In this document: positions 1-9,300 of the stretch, piece by piece
How positions within the stretch are numbered: position 1 is the stretch's first letter
How the letters are laid out: every line of letters starts with the position of its first letter
From: Anatilimnocola floriformis
Lineage (GTDB): Bacteria; Planctomycetota; Planctomycetia; Pirellulales; Pirellulaceae
Assembly (NCBI RefSeq): GCF_024256385.1
Contig: NZ_JAMLFW010000002.1
Location: 62,001-126,000, forward strand
Length of the DNA stretch: 64,000 bases
Direction of reading: 5' to 3'
The notes under the pieces: model-generated
Databases searched by the model: none
Told to the model about the DNA's origin: nothing
Seen by the model: the letters and a program-made list of their open reading frames with translations, nothing else
Translations under genes and position numbers: made by a program

Positions 1-283
1 GCTCATCGAAATTGCGTTGCTCGTAGGCCAGGCGGGGAATGTATTGTTGCTCGTCACGCCCCGGCAACGATGGATCGGTTTCGGCAATCACGACGGCCAA
101 TCGATCGACGCCGATCACTTCGAAATCGGCGATGTGCGCGACAACCTCCAGCGTGCTCCACTTGCCAGCCACCGGCCGCGCGGCGACTTGCTCGCGCGTC
201 ATGCCGCTGACGGCCCGCTTCAGCAGCTCGGCCCCCGCTGCATAACGATCGATGAGCGGGGTGATTTTTTGGTTATCTGCCAC
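1..283 (-). CDS. DinB-like superfamily protein, 3' part missing
   Basis: This open frame starts at a GTG at 283 and runs off the left edge after about 94 codons. The N-terminus reads MADNQKITPLIDRYAAG. It is followed by a helix with GMTREQVAARPVAGKWS, then LEVVAHIADFEVIG and the beginning of a third helix. The order 'threshold helix, then KWS-x-x-E-[IV]-[VL]-x-H-[IL]-[AC]-D' is typical of DinB/YfiT-like four-helix proteins, which are often metal-dependent thiol transferases or stress proteins. The histidine of AHIAD would be the first metal ligand; the others lie outside the window. No Shine-Dalgarno sequence is obvious and no in-frame ATG exists, so the GTG start is a best guess. It lies downstream of the pyrophosphatase gene on the same strand, separated by a hairpin repeat. 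Confidence 0.7.
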   Translation of the reverse strand, partial: MADNQKITPLIDRYAAGAELLKRAVSGMTREQVAARPVAGKWSTLEVVAHIADFEVIGVDRLAVVIAETDPSLPGRDEQQYIPRLAYEQRNFDE

Positions 284-313
284 GAATGTTTCACTATGAA
301 TCTGGTTCGAAAA

Positions 314-390
314 ATCAGCCGCCGGGCGCTAGCCCCCGGCTTGGTCGTTGGCCACGAGGAAGAGCCGGAGGCTAGCGCCTGGCGGCTGAT
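314..390. repeat. 28-bp inverted-repeat hairpin
   Basis: The left arm at 314-341 and the right arm at 363-390 are reverse complements at 26 of 28 positions, with a 21-nt loop. The core reads GGCGCTAGCC on the left and GGCTAGCGCC on the right. It sits between two minus-strand genes, after the pyrophosphatase stop at 418. It could stop transcription or stabilise the mRNA end, although no T-run follows. The arms look like a dispersed REP-like palindrome rather than a simple terminator. Confidence 0.75.
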
Positions 391-417
391 GGGACGATCC
401 GAATCATCGACGTGGCT

Positions 418-3096
418 CTAGTGCTTCTTCTTATTCTTCTTCCCCGACTCGGTCCGTTCTGGAATCCGCATCGAGTAGAACGAGCGCCAGACGAAGACCA
501 GGGCGATGACGAACAGGATTCCGCCAGCAATCTTCGTGAAGTCCTGGCTGTGGGACTTTTCGGCTTCGTGCTTCATTTCCACAGCGATTTCGACCGCGAG
601 CAGGCCGAACAGCGTCGAGAACTTGATGATCGGGTTGAGCGCCACCGAGGTCGTGTCCTTGAAGGGGTCGCCCACCGTGTCGCCAATGACCGTCGCGGCA
701 TGCAGCGGCGTTCCCTTTTCCTTGAGGTCGACTTCGACGAGCTTCTTCGCGTTGTCCCACGAGCCGCCAGCATTGGCCATGTAGATGGCTTGGAACAAAC
801 CGAAGACTGCGATCGAAATCAGGTATGCGACGAAGAAGTTCGGATCGAAGAACGCAAAGGCCAGCGTGAACGACATCAGGGCGATGAAGATATTCCACAT
901 GCCCGTTTGAGCATACTGCGTGCAGATGCGGACGACCGTTTTCGAATCCTCGATGTCGGCCGTCTTCTTGTTGAGGTTCATATTCTTCTTGATGTATTCG
1001 ACCGCGCTGTAAGCACCGGTCGTCACGGCTTGCATCGAAGCTCCGCAGAACCAATACACCACCGAGCCGCCGCAGATAAAGCCGAGCAACACGGGAGCGT
1101 CGGTCAGGCTCAGCGCGAGCAGACCTTCACGGCCGAGGAGCAGAATGATCGAAAAGATCATCGTTGTCGCGCCGACCACGGCCGTGCCGATGAGCACCGG
1201 CTTGGCGGTCGCTTTGAACGTGTTACCGGCCGAGTCGTTGGCTTCGAGGTAGTGCTTTCCTTGTTCAAAGTTCGGCTTGAAACCGAAGTCGCGATTGATT
1301 TCTTCGTGAATGCCCGGCTTGCTTTCGGTTTGAGCGAGTTCGAACACCGATTGCGCGTTGTCGGTCACCGGGCCGTAGCTATCGACGGCGATGTTGACCG
1401 GCCCCATGCAGAGGAAGCCGAAGGCCACCAGACCAAAGGCAAAGATCGAACCGACGCCGACCAGATGAATCGAATCGGCGAGCTCCGTTTGAATCGTGGC
1501 TTTGGCGGGAGCGTCAACTTGCGTCGCTGCATTTAGCTTTTCCGACTTTCCGGCAACGGCCCATTCTTTGATGATCGTTTTTTTGTCTGCATCATCGACC
1601 TTCGAAGCGGCCAGAGTCTTCGACGCCGGCGGCGCGAGCGAAACCCTCATCACTTCATTAATGCCGCCCGGCATTTCGCTCACGTAGAGCGCGACACCCA
1701 TCAGGCCCGCGATGAGAATGCCTTTCCAGAACGCGCTGAAGTTACCAGCGACCAGGCCCGAGAGAATCGTCAGCGAGGCGCCACCTTCGCGCGACGCAGT
1801 CACGATTTCTTTCACATGCGCGCTGTGCGAGCTGGTGAAGACCTTGGTGAACTCCGGAATGAGCACTGCAGCGAGCGTGCCGCAGCTGATGATCGACGCG
1901 AGTTGCCACCACAGTTGCGGCTTGGCGACCCCTTCGACTTGCAAATCGCTGAGGAGCAGCCAGCTCATGCCGTACGAAGTGCTGATGCAGAGGATCGAAG
2001 CAATCCAGATCAAACGGGTCAGCGGCTCTTCGAAATCGAATTCCTTCAGCTCGCCGTACTTGGCTTGCGAGATACCTTGGTTCAGGAAGTAAGAAGCGCC
2101 CGACATAAAGTCCATTAAGAACCGCATCGCAAACAGCCACACGATGAGCTTGGCTTGCAGTTCGATCTGGCCCGTGGTGAGCGCGAGCGTGATGAACGAG
2201 ATCAGCGCCACACCGGTCACGCCGTACGTTTCAAAGCCGTCAGCCGTCGGACCGACCGAGTCGCCGGCGTTGTCGCCAGTGCAGTCGGCGATCACGCCCG
2301 GGTTACGCGGATCGTCTTCCTTGACATTGAAGACGATCTTCATCAGATCGGAGCCGATGTCGGCGATCTTCGTGAAAATACCGCCGGCGATACGCAGCAC
2401 CGAAGCGCCGAGCGATTCACCAATGGCAAAACCGAGGAAGCAGATGCCGGAGATTGCCGGCGGCACGAACAGCAAGATCACGATCATCATGACCAGTTCG
2501 AGCGAGATCAAAAACAGACCGATCGACATCCCCGCTCGGAGCGGAATATTGACGACGTCCCAGGGCCTGCCGCGCAGCGAGGCGAACGCCGTGCGGGCAT
2601 TGGCCAGCGTGTTAATCCGAATGCCGAAGTAGGCAACCCAGTAAGAACCACCCATGCCGATCAGCGAGAAGATCAACACGATACCGAACGTATCCCAGCC
2701 CTTCTTTTGTAGTCCCACAAAGTAATACGCCATGGCGATCGAGATCAGCACAAACAGCATGAGCAGGAATTTCCCCTGCTGCAGCAGATACGTTTTGCAC
2801 GTTTGAAAGATGATCTCGGCGACGTCGAGCATTGACTTGTGGGCCGGCAGCTGACCGATCTGATACCGCAGATACAGGCTCATGCCCAACGTGCCAATGA
2901 TCACAAACGAACCGGCCAGCAGCAGCCGATAGCCGTTGATCTCTTGCCCGCCGATTTTGAATTTCGCCGTCGCCATGTCGGGCAACTTCAAATCGGCTTC
3001 GCCCGCCGAGGCAAAGTCGGGAGCAACCAAGAAGGGCGCTGCGACGAGGAGGAGCAGCACCATCCAACGCGGGAACTTTCGAACGACGACATCCAT
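418..3096 (-). CDS. hppA: Membrane-bound proton-translocating pyrophosphatase, divergent type
   Basis: This 892-aa polytopic membrane protein couples hydrolysis of pyrophosphate to ion pumping across the membrane. Family motifs are clear: EDDPRNPGVIADCTGDNAGD from residue 260 (Mg-PPi binding aspartates), YGPVTDNAQ, GNTFKATAK from residue 624, GGSWDNAKK and GDTVGDPFKDT near the C-terminus. The residue after GNTF is Lys628; in this family a Lys here marks the potassium-independent proton pumps, while Ala marks potassium-dependent ones. The protein is longer than the usual 660-800 aa. It starts with a signal-like hydrophobic stretch and has an extra segment between YGPVTDNA and GNTFK. The usual DVGADLVGKVE signature is altered to DIGSDLMKIVFNVKE. 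The ATG at 3096 is the first start and the hydrophobic N-terminus follows it directly. Confidence 0.93.
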   Translation of the reverse strand: MDVVVRKFPRWMVLLLLVAAPFLVAPDFASAGEADLKLPDMATAKFKIGGQEINGYRLLLAGSFVIIGTLGMSLYLRYQIGQLPAHKSMLDVAEIIFQTCKTYLLQQGKFLLMLFVLISIAMAYYFVGLQKKGWDTFGIVLIFSLIGMGGSYWVAYFGIRINTLANARTAFASLRGRPWDVVNIPLRAGMSIGLFLISLELVMMIVILLFVPPAISGICFLGFAIGESLGASVLRIAGGIFTKIADIGSDLMKIVFNVKEDDPRNPGVIADCTGDNAGDSVGPTADGFETYGVTGVALISFITLALTTGQIELQAKLIVWLFAMRFLMDFMSGASYFLNQGISQAKYGELKEFDFEEPLTRLIWIASILCISTSYGMSWLLLSDLQVEGVAKPQLWWQLASIISCGTLAAVLIPEFTKVFTSSHSAHVKEIVTASREGGASLTILSGLVAGNFSAFWKGILIAGLMGVALYVSEMPGGINEVMRVSLAPPASKTLAASKVDDADKKTIIKEWAVAGKSEKLNAATQVDAPAKATIQTELADSIHLVGVGSIFAFGLVAFGFLCMGPVNIAVDSYGPVTDNAQSVFELAQTESKPGIHEEINRDFGFKPNFEQGKHYLEANDSAGNTFKATAKPVLIGTAVVGATTMIFSIILLLGREGLLALSLTDAPVLLGFICGGSVVYWFCGASMQAVTTGAYSAVEYIKKNMNLNKKTADIEDSKTVVRICTQYAQTGMWNIFIALMSFTLAFAFFDPNFFVAYLISIAVFGLFQAIYMANAGGSWDNAKKLVEVDLKEKGTPLHAATVIGDTVGDPFKDTTSVALNPIIKFSTLFGLLAVEIAVEMKHEAEKSHSQDFTKIAGGILFVIALVFVWRSFYSMRIPERTESGKKNKKKH

Positions 3097-3423
3097 GGAG
3101 AGAACCTGTGCGTGCGTACGGAGAAAACGTGCCTAGTGAAAGTGACAGTAAAGTTATCGATTCGCCGACCTCCCGAAAAGTAGAGGCAGGCGATTGCGGG
3201 GGATTTATTTTCCCTTCCGGGCGTGCAAGGGCGGTTGGAGTCGCGGTGGGCGAGGCGCGAGACGCGGAACGCGGGACGAGAGAGGAGAGATGAGAGATGA
3301 GGGGAAAGGCCTAAGACGAATCTGCACACGCTTCTCTCGCCTCCCGCCTCCCGCCTCTCGCCTCTCTTCTTTCTAATAGCCGTTACCAAAGCAATCGCTA
3401 CAAACTTCGATAGAGCCCCTCCC
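3097..3423. other. Intergenic region between divergent hppA and gltX
   Basis: This 327-bp gap separates two divergently transcribed genes, so it should hold both promoters. No clear -10/-35 pair could be fixed by eye. Its right half, 3250-3371, is occupied by a purine-rich/pyrimidine-rich inverted repeat, listed separately. Confidence 0.6.
3250..3371. repeat. Purine-rich imperfect inverted repeat, copy 1
   Basis: Positions 3250-3305 are almost purely GAGA/GCGGG-type (for example GACGAGAGAGGAGAGATGAG). Positions 3331-3371 are the pyrimidine counterpart, with repeated CTCCCGCCTC and CTCTCG units. The two halves can pair imperfectly around a 25-nt loop. The same kind of element, better preserved, lies on the other side of gltX at 5007-5134. 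Confidence 0.65.
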
Positions 3424-5007
3424 ATGACCGTTCGTACTCGTTTCGCTCCCAGCCCCACTGGCTACCTGCACATCGGCGGCGTCCGCACCGCGCTGTTCAA
3501 TTGGCTCTATGCCCGGCAACACGGCGGGCAGTTCTTGCTGCGGATCGATGACACCGATGCCGAGCGCAACGTTGCGGAAGCCCTGCTGCCGATCATCAAC
3601 GGCTTTAAGTGGCTGGGGATCGATTGGGACGAAGGTCCGACCGACGACGGCAAAAATAGCCGCGGCCCGCATGGCTCGTACTTTCAATCGCAACGGCTGG
3701 GTCGCTATCAAGAAGCCGCCGCGAAGTTGCTCGCCAGCGGCCATGCGTACAAGGATTACGCGACGCCCGACGAAGTGAAAGCCGAGCGCGAACAAGCCCA
3801 AGCCGAGAAACGGCCGTTTTTGTACAGTCGTAAATGGATGGCCGAAACGCCCGAGCAGGCCGCGAAGTTTGAAGCCGAAGGCCGCGCAGGAGTCGTTCGT
3901 TTAAAGATGCCCCGCGAAGGAAAATGCATCATCGACGATCAGGTCCGCGGCGTGTGCGAGTTCGACTGGAGCAACGAGCAGGACCACGTCATCCAGCGCG
4001 CCGATGGCACGTGCCTCTATCACTTGGCCAGCGTTGTCGACGATTACGATTTTCAAATCACGCACGTCATTCGCGCCGAAGAGCACCTGCCGAACACGCC
4101 GCGGCAGGTCTTCATCGTGCAGTCGCTGGGTTATCCGCTGCCGGTGTATGCCCACTTGCCGTACGTTGCCGAGCCTGGCAGTAAAAACAAATTGAGCAAG
4201 CGGAAGATTCCGCAGTACCTCAAGAATCCGGACTTCAAACGGCTGTATGACCACGGCGTGGAGATTGTCAGCAAACTCGGCCGAGAGATCTCTGCCGATA
4301 CGTTCAATCCCGTGATCGTCGATTTCTATCGCGACGTCGGCTACCTCGCCGATGCGATCATCAACTACTTGCTCCTCCTCGGTTGGTCGCTCGACGACAA
4401 GACCGAAGACTTCACGCGCGAAGAGATGATCAAGAGTTTCACGCTGGGCCGCGTGACGAAAGCGCCGGCGAGCTTCGATTGCAAAAAGCTCTGGAACTTT
4501 CAGGACCGCCACATGCAACGGCTGCCGATCAAGCAGAAGGTCAGCAAGATGTGCGACTTCCTGCAAGCCGCGAAGCTGTTGCCGACTCCGCCGCCGTGCG
4601 ACGTCGCGCCGAAGCTGACGCGGATCATCGAAGCGGCCGGCGATCGCTTGAAAGTGGCCGGCGACATTCTTGCGTACGCCGATTTCTTTTTCGTCACGTC
4701 CGAGCAACTGCAGTTCGACGAAAAGGATTTCGAAAAGCGCGTGAAGCCGCCAGCCCAACTCGCGCTGCTGCAGAAGTATCGCGCCAAGCTAGCAGCCGCG
4801 ACCGACTTCACGGCGGCTCCGCTCGAGGAAATGACCAAGGCGTTCCTCACCGAGGAAAACATCAAAATCGGCGACATCGTCCACACCATCCGCGTGGCGA
4901 TTTCCGGCAAAGGCGTTGGCCCTGGTCTATACGACTGCCTCGAATTGCTGGGAAAAGAAGCCTGTCTGGCGAGAATCGACCGGGCGGTGGCGAAAGCGGC
5001 AAGCTAG
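3424..5007 (+). CDS. gltX: Glutamate--tRNA ligase
   Basis: This 527-aa class I aminoacyl-tRNA synthetase charges tRNA-Glu with glutamate in the cytosol. The N-terminus RFAPSPTGYLHIGGVRTALF contains the HIGH-type motif (HIGG, residues 16-19). The second signature, KLSKR at residues 256-260, is the KMSKS equivalent that binds ATP. The Rossmann core, with ADGTCLYHLASVVDDYDFQITHVIR, and the C-terminal anticodon-binding helical domain are complete. Between the KLSKR loop and LLLLGWS there is an insertion of about 40 residues (from IPQYLKNPDF to DVGYLADAI), longer than in the common bacterial enzyme. No strong Shine-Dalgarno sequence precedes the ATG at 3424. The gene is isolated, with purine-rich inverted repeats on both sides. 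Confidence 0.96.
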   Translation: MTVRTRFAPSPTGYLHIGGVRTALFNWLYARQHGGQFLLRIDDTDAERNVAEALLPIINGFKWLGIDWDEGPTDDGKNSRGPHGSYFQSQRLGRYQEAAAKLLASGHAYKDYATPDEVKAEREQAQAEKRPFLYSRKWMAETPEQAAKFEAEGRAGVVRLKMPREGKCIIDDQVRGVCEFDWSNEQDHVIQRADGTCLYHLASVVDDYDFQITHVIRAEEHLPNTPRQVFIVQSLGYPLPVYAHLPYVAEPGSKNKLSKRKIPQYLKNPDFKRLYDHGVEIVSKLGREISADTFNPVIVDFYRDVGYLADAIINYLLLLGWSLDDKTEDFTREEMIKSFTLGRVTKAPASFDCKKLWNFQDRHMQRLPIKQKVSKMCDFLQAAKLLPTPPPCDVAPKLTRIIEAAGDRLKVAGDILAYADFFFVTSEQLQFDEKDFEKRVKPPAQLALLQKYRAKLAAATDFTAAPLEEMTKAFLTEENIKIGDIVHTIRVAISGKGVGPGLYDCLELLGKEACLARIDRAVAKAAS

Positions 5008-5134
5008 GGACGAGAGGCGAGAGACGGGAGGCGAGGGAAATTCAGCTACTCGAAAACCGAGGTTCGTCCTAAAATTCAAGGGTCGGGAGATGTTTTTGCA
5101 TTTCCCTCGTCTCTCGTCCCCCGTCTCTCGCCCC
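5007..5134. repeat. Purine-rich inverted repeat, copy 2
   Basis: The left arm at 5007-5040 (GGGACGAGAGGCGAGAGACG...) and the right arm at 5101-5134 are reverse complements at 28 of 34 positions, with a 60-nt loop. The left arm begins at the last base of the gltX stop codon, and the right arm ends six bases before the ATG of the next gene. The element therefore fills the whole gltX to vWA-gene gap. It is the same class of sequence as 3250-3371. Confidence 0.75.
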
Positions 5135-5140
5135 TTCCTC

Positions 5141-6247
5141 ATGTCCCACAACCGCACAGCAACGGCAGTGATTGTGGGACTCGCCTCGGCGGCTAGTTTT
5201 CCTTGGCTGTTCTCGACGGCGGCGCATCTCGCGCTGATGATCGCGCTGGTCCTGTTCGGCAGCAGTCATTCGCACCAAGCTAAGGAAGGGAAAGTCGGCC
5301 GCACGTTGAAGCTCACGCTCGCGACGGGAACCGGCGATGGGACCGATAGTCCGGAAGGTGGCGAAGAAGGTGGGGCGCCGCCGGGACTGGCTAATAGCGC
5401 TCCGCCGCTGCTCAACGCAGCGCCGCAGCTCGTGCCGGTTGTGAATGAAACGCCGGAGCCGCCGAGTGTGCTGTCGGAGCGGATCAACGCCATCGGCAAT
5501 TTGCCGCAACCGATGGAAACGCCGAGCGTCGATGTAACCAGCTTTCCCGTGCCGTCGGTCATCGAAGCCAACCCGTCGAACTCTGCTGCCGCTCCTGGTA
5601 CAGGCAGTACACCGGGCGATGGCATCGCTGGTGGAAATGGCCGCGGTCAGGGGCGCGGTTCGGGCGTGGGCAATGGCTCCGGCAACGGAGGCCCGGCCTC
5701 GGCGAGCATCTTCGGCGTCACGGGTCGCGGCATGCGGTTTGTTTATGTCTTCGATCGTTCGGCGAGCATGTCGGGCTACGAAGGCCGACCGCTGGCCGGA
5801 GCGAAGCGGGAGTTGCTGCACAGCTTGAAGGAGCTCGACAGTATTCATCGCTTTCAGATCATCTTCTACAACGACAAACCGCACATCATGAATCTGGATC
5901 CCGATCGGCCGCCGCAACTTCTCTTCGGCGACGAGAAGGGACGAAACCTGGCGGAAACATTTGTCGGCGGCATCTTCGCCGACGGCGGCACGCGGCACAT
6001 GGAAGCGCTGCTGCTGGCGATTCAGCTGCGGCCCGATGTGATTTTCTTTTTGACCGATGCCGACGAACCAAAGATTTCCGCCCCCGACCTGCGGCGAATT
6101 CGCGAACGAAGTCGCGGCATCAGCATCAACGCAATCGAGTTCGGCTCGGGACCCTCAAGTGGCCGTTACACATTCCTGCAGCAGCTCGCCGCCGAAAACA
6201 ACGGCCAGCATGTGTATGTCGATGTGACGTCACTACCACATCCGTAA
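5141..6247 (+). CDS. von Willebrand factor A domain membrane protein
   Basis: This 368-aa protein has one N-terminal membrane segment (about residues 18-45, FSTAAHLALMIALVLFG). A low-complexity Gly/Ser/Pro linker follows, including a GNGRGQGRGSGVGNGSGNGG stretch. The C-terminal vWA domain starts at MRFVYVFDRSASM. The metal-ion-dependent adhesion site DxSxS is present as DRSAS from Asp205, and FLTDADEP gives the later acidic residue. The frame is open back to 4916 inside gltX, but the ATG at 5141 is chosen because it follows gltX and the repeat and precedes the membrane helix. vWA proteins of this layout usually bind partner proteins at the membrane; the partner is unknown here. It is convergent with the next gene, with a strong terminator between them. 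Confidence 0.8.
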   Translation: MSHNRTATAVIVGLASAASFPWLFSTAAHLALMIALVLFGSSHSHQAKEGKVGRTLKLTLATGTGDGTDSPEGGEEGGAPPGLANSAPPLLNAAPQLVPVVNETPEPPSVLSERINAIGNLPQPMETPSVDVTSFPVPSVIEANPSNSAAAPGTGSTPGDGIAGGNGRGQGRGSGVGNGSGNGGPASASIFGVTGRGMRFVYVFDRSASMSGYEGRPLAGAKRELLHSLKELDSIHRFQIIFYNDKPHIMNLDPDRPPQLLFGDEKGRNLAETFVGGIFADGGTRHMEALLLAIQLRPDVIFFLTDADEPKISAPDLRRIRERSRGISINAIEFGSGPSSGRYTFLQQLAAENNGQHVYVDVTSLPHP

Positions 6248-6290
6248 GCCTGGCTTTCCGGCTGTTTCGGGAGCGCGACCCACAAGCGGC

Positions 6291-6329
6291 AACAAAAAAA
6301 GCGGCGGTCAGGAGATCCTGACCGCCGCT
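6291..6329 (-). terminator. Intrinsic terminator of the 1731-aa surface protein gene
   Basis: A perfect 14-bp stem (AGCGGCGGTCAGGA, 6300-6313, with its complement to 6329) has a 2-nt loop. On the minus strand it is followed by seven Ts (6294-6300). It sits 27 bp past the stop codon of the minus-strand gene. The stem may also slow transcription arriving from the plus-strand vWA gene. Confidence 0.85.
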
Positions 6330-6356
6330 CGTGTTCATCAAGCAAAGCTGATTAGC

Positions 6357-9300
6357 TTAGGCCCAGTTGCCTTCGGCCATGGCAGCGTCAACACCGCCGA
6401 CGTATTCACCAGCCGACAAGGGCTGCGGAGCAGCCACGGCGAGCGGGGTGCCGACGCCGAAGAAGTCGCTGGCCTTGCCGTCGATGCGGAGGAGGTAGTT
6501 GCCGTTGGCGTCATAGCCCAGCACGCGGAAGCGAGCGAGGTTCGAAACGTTGGTCGCCGGAGTGGTGGTCGGGCGATTCGGATTGCGGGTGTCGTAGGGA
6601 TTCACAAAGATCCGAACGGTGTGGGCAACACCCAGGCCGTCGGTCGCCGTCAGCGTGGCGGCCTTCAGATCGGCATCGAGCACCACGCTCACGTCGGTCA
6701 TGCCGCCCCAGTTCTTCAGCGACCAGCTCCAGATGGAGTTGCCGGTGAGGGTGGTGGCCATCACGAAACCGTCCTTCGAGCTGCTGGCGTCGAGTTCGGC
6801 TTGCAGGCCCGAGCTGTTGACCAGTGCGGCGGCGTTAATGGCACCTTCACCGAAGTCGTTGCGCGACACGCCACCGGCCAGGCCGAGCAACGGCAGGTCG
6901 AGCAGAATGTCGTCATTGGCGAACAAGGTGGCGGCCAAGCCCAGGGTCTCCAGCCGATCGGACAAACCGACAGGCTGCGTTTCCTTGATGTGATAGTCAC
7001 CTGGTTCGACACCGGTGAATTGGTAGAAGCCGAGGTAGTTGGTTTCGACCGTGATCGGCGCGATCGCACCGTTGATGTCGCTGGCGCCCGTGAGAGTGAC
7101 TTGAACACCCGACAGCGGGAAATCGACGCCCACGTCGTAAGTGCCGTTGGCATTCACATCGCGATAAACATAGCCGTTGACATCAGTCGGGATGAAATCG
7201 ACCACGTCGATGCGGACCGTGACGACCGTCGACTTCGGATCGGCCACGCCGTTTGTCAGGCCGTTGTCGGTGATCGTATAGGTGAAGCTATCCTGGCCGA
7301 TGTAGCCGGCGAGCGGAGTGTAAGTCACCACGCCACCGACCAGCGTCACCGTGCCGCCCGCGGTGCTCGTTGCCGACACAGCGGTCAGCGTGAGCGTTTG
7401 CGTGCTTTCGTTGGCCGGACCAGCCGTATCGTTGGCCAGCAGCGAAGCTGCCGTGAACGTGCGGTCGCGATCCTTGATGACGGTGTAGCGAGTGGTTGGG
7501 CTCGGATCGGTGCCACCGACCGGAGCATCGTTGACTTCGGTCACGGTGATGGAAACCGTGGCCGTGTTCGAATCGAGAGCCAGCGGTGCGATGGTCGATT
7601 GATCGTTGACCTTGTAGGTGAACGAGTCTGGACCGTTGTAGTCGGCAGCCGGCGTGTAATCGATCTTGCGGGTCGTGGTGTTGAACACCGCGGTGCCGTG
7701 TTGCGGCGGCGTGACGATCGTCACCGACCAGTTGGCCTTGGCGGTATCGGGGTCGGTGTCGTTGGCCAGAGCATCGATCGCAACCGAGGTGTCTTCGGCG
7801 GTCGTGGCCGTGTCGTTATTCGCAACCGGCGGATCGTTCAACTCGGTGACCGTGACGGAGACCGTCGCGATGTTCGAGAGGTTGTTCGGGCTGTTGTGGT
7901 CGTCGAGCTGATAGGTGAACGTAGCCACACCAAAGAAGCCGGCCGCTGGCGTGAACTTGATCGTGCCGTTGGCATTGACCACCGCCGTGCCTTGCGTGGC
8001 GAGCGGAGCCGTGACAATGGCGACCGTCGTGCCAGCTTGCAGCTGACCAGCAGTGCCGGTCGGCGGATTCACATCCACATCGCGATCGTTGGCGGTGACC
8101 GCGATATCGATCACCTGGCCTTCGGAGATGGTCACCGCGTCATCAACAGCGTTGGCGGCATCGTTGACGGGGGTGATGGTAAACGAAGCCGTGCGAGTAA
8201 CCGACTTCGGATCGGCAGCACCGTTCGTCGTGCCGTTGTCGGTCACGGTGAACGAGAACGAAGCCGGGCCGTTGTAGTTGGCCGTCGGAGTGAAGACCAC
8301 ATCGGTGCCTTGGATCGCAACCGTGCCGCCGACCGGGGCCGAAACCGCGGAGATCGTCAGCGTTTGCGTGTTTTCGTTGGCTGGACCAGCCGTGGCGCCC
8401 GTCAGCAGCGTGGCGAACGGAACGGTTACCGTGGCCGTGTCTTCGGCGACATTGGCGAGCGTTTGATTGCTGGCCGTCGGAGCGTCGTTCACTTCGGTGA
8501 TCGTGAAGGTCACCGTGGCAGTGGCTGACTTTGGATCGGCAACGCCGTTGGTCGTGCCGTTGTCGGTGACGGTGTAAGTGAAGCTGGCCGGGCCGTTGTA
8601 ATCGGCGGTCGGCGTGAACTGCACGTTGCCACCGACGACCGCAACCGTGCCACCCACGGCAGAACCTGCGGCGGTGATCGTCAGGGTTTGAGCCGTTTCG
8701 AGCGGGCCGGCGCTGTCGTTGCCGGTCAAGGTTGCGGCGGTGATGGTCCGCACCCCCGAGTCTTCGGCAATGCTGCTGATCGCATCATCCACGGCAGTCG
8801 GAGCGTCGTTCACTTCGGTGACGGTCACATTGACCGTGCCGGTCGAGTCAGCACCCAGGCCCGAGTTGTCGTTCATCGTGTAAGTGAACGAGTCAGGGCC
8901 GAAGTAGTTCGGAGCTGGGACGTAGACCAGGTTGTCGCCCACGCGAGTGATCGTGCCGTTGTGGGCCGAGGTCGCTTGGAACGAGAGCAAGATGCCGGTC
9001 GCACCGACATTCACAATGTCGTTGGCCAGCACGGTAACAGAAGTGCCAGTCGAGCTGTCTTCGGCAACCGTGGCGTTGTCTTGGCGAGCACGAGGGCGAG
9101 TGGCCGGGTCGACGGTGATTGCGACCGACTTGGTATCGCTCTGAGCGCCACCTGTGCCGGTGTTGCCTTGATCGTTGACCGTGATCTGCAGCGATTCGGC
9201 TGTCGGAGCAAAGCCGATCGCGGCAGTGTAGGTGATGCCGTTGAGGGCCGTGTTGATATTGGCAATCGTGCCCGTGAGGGTCACGTTGTTGGTGTCATTC

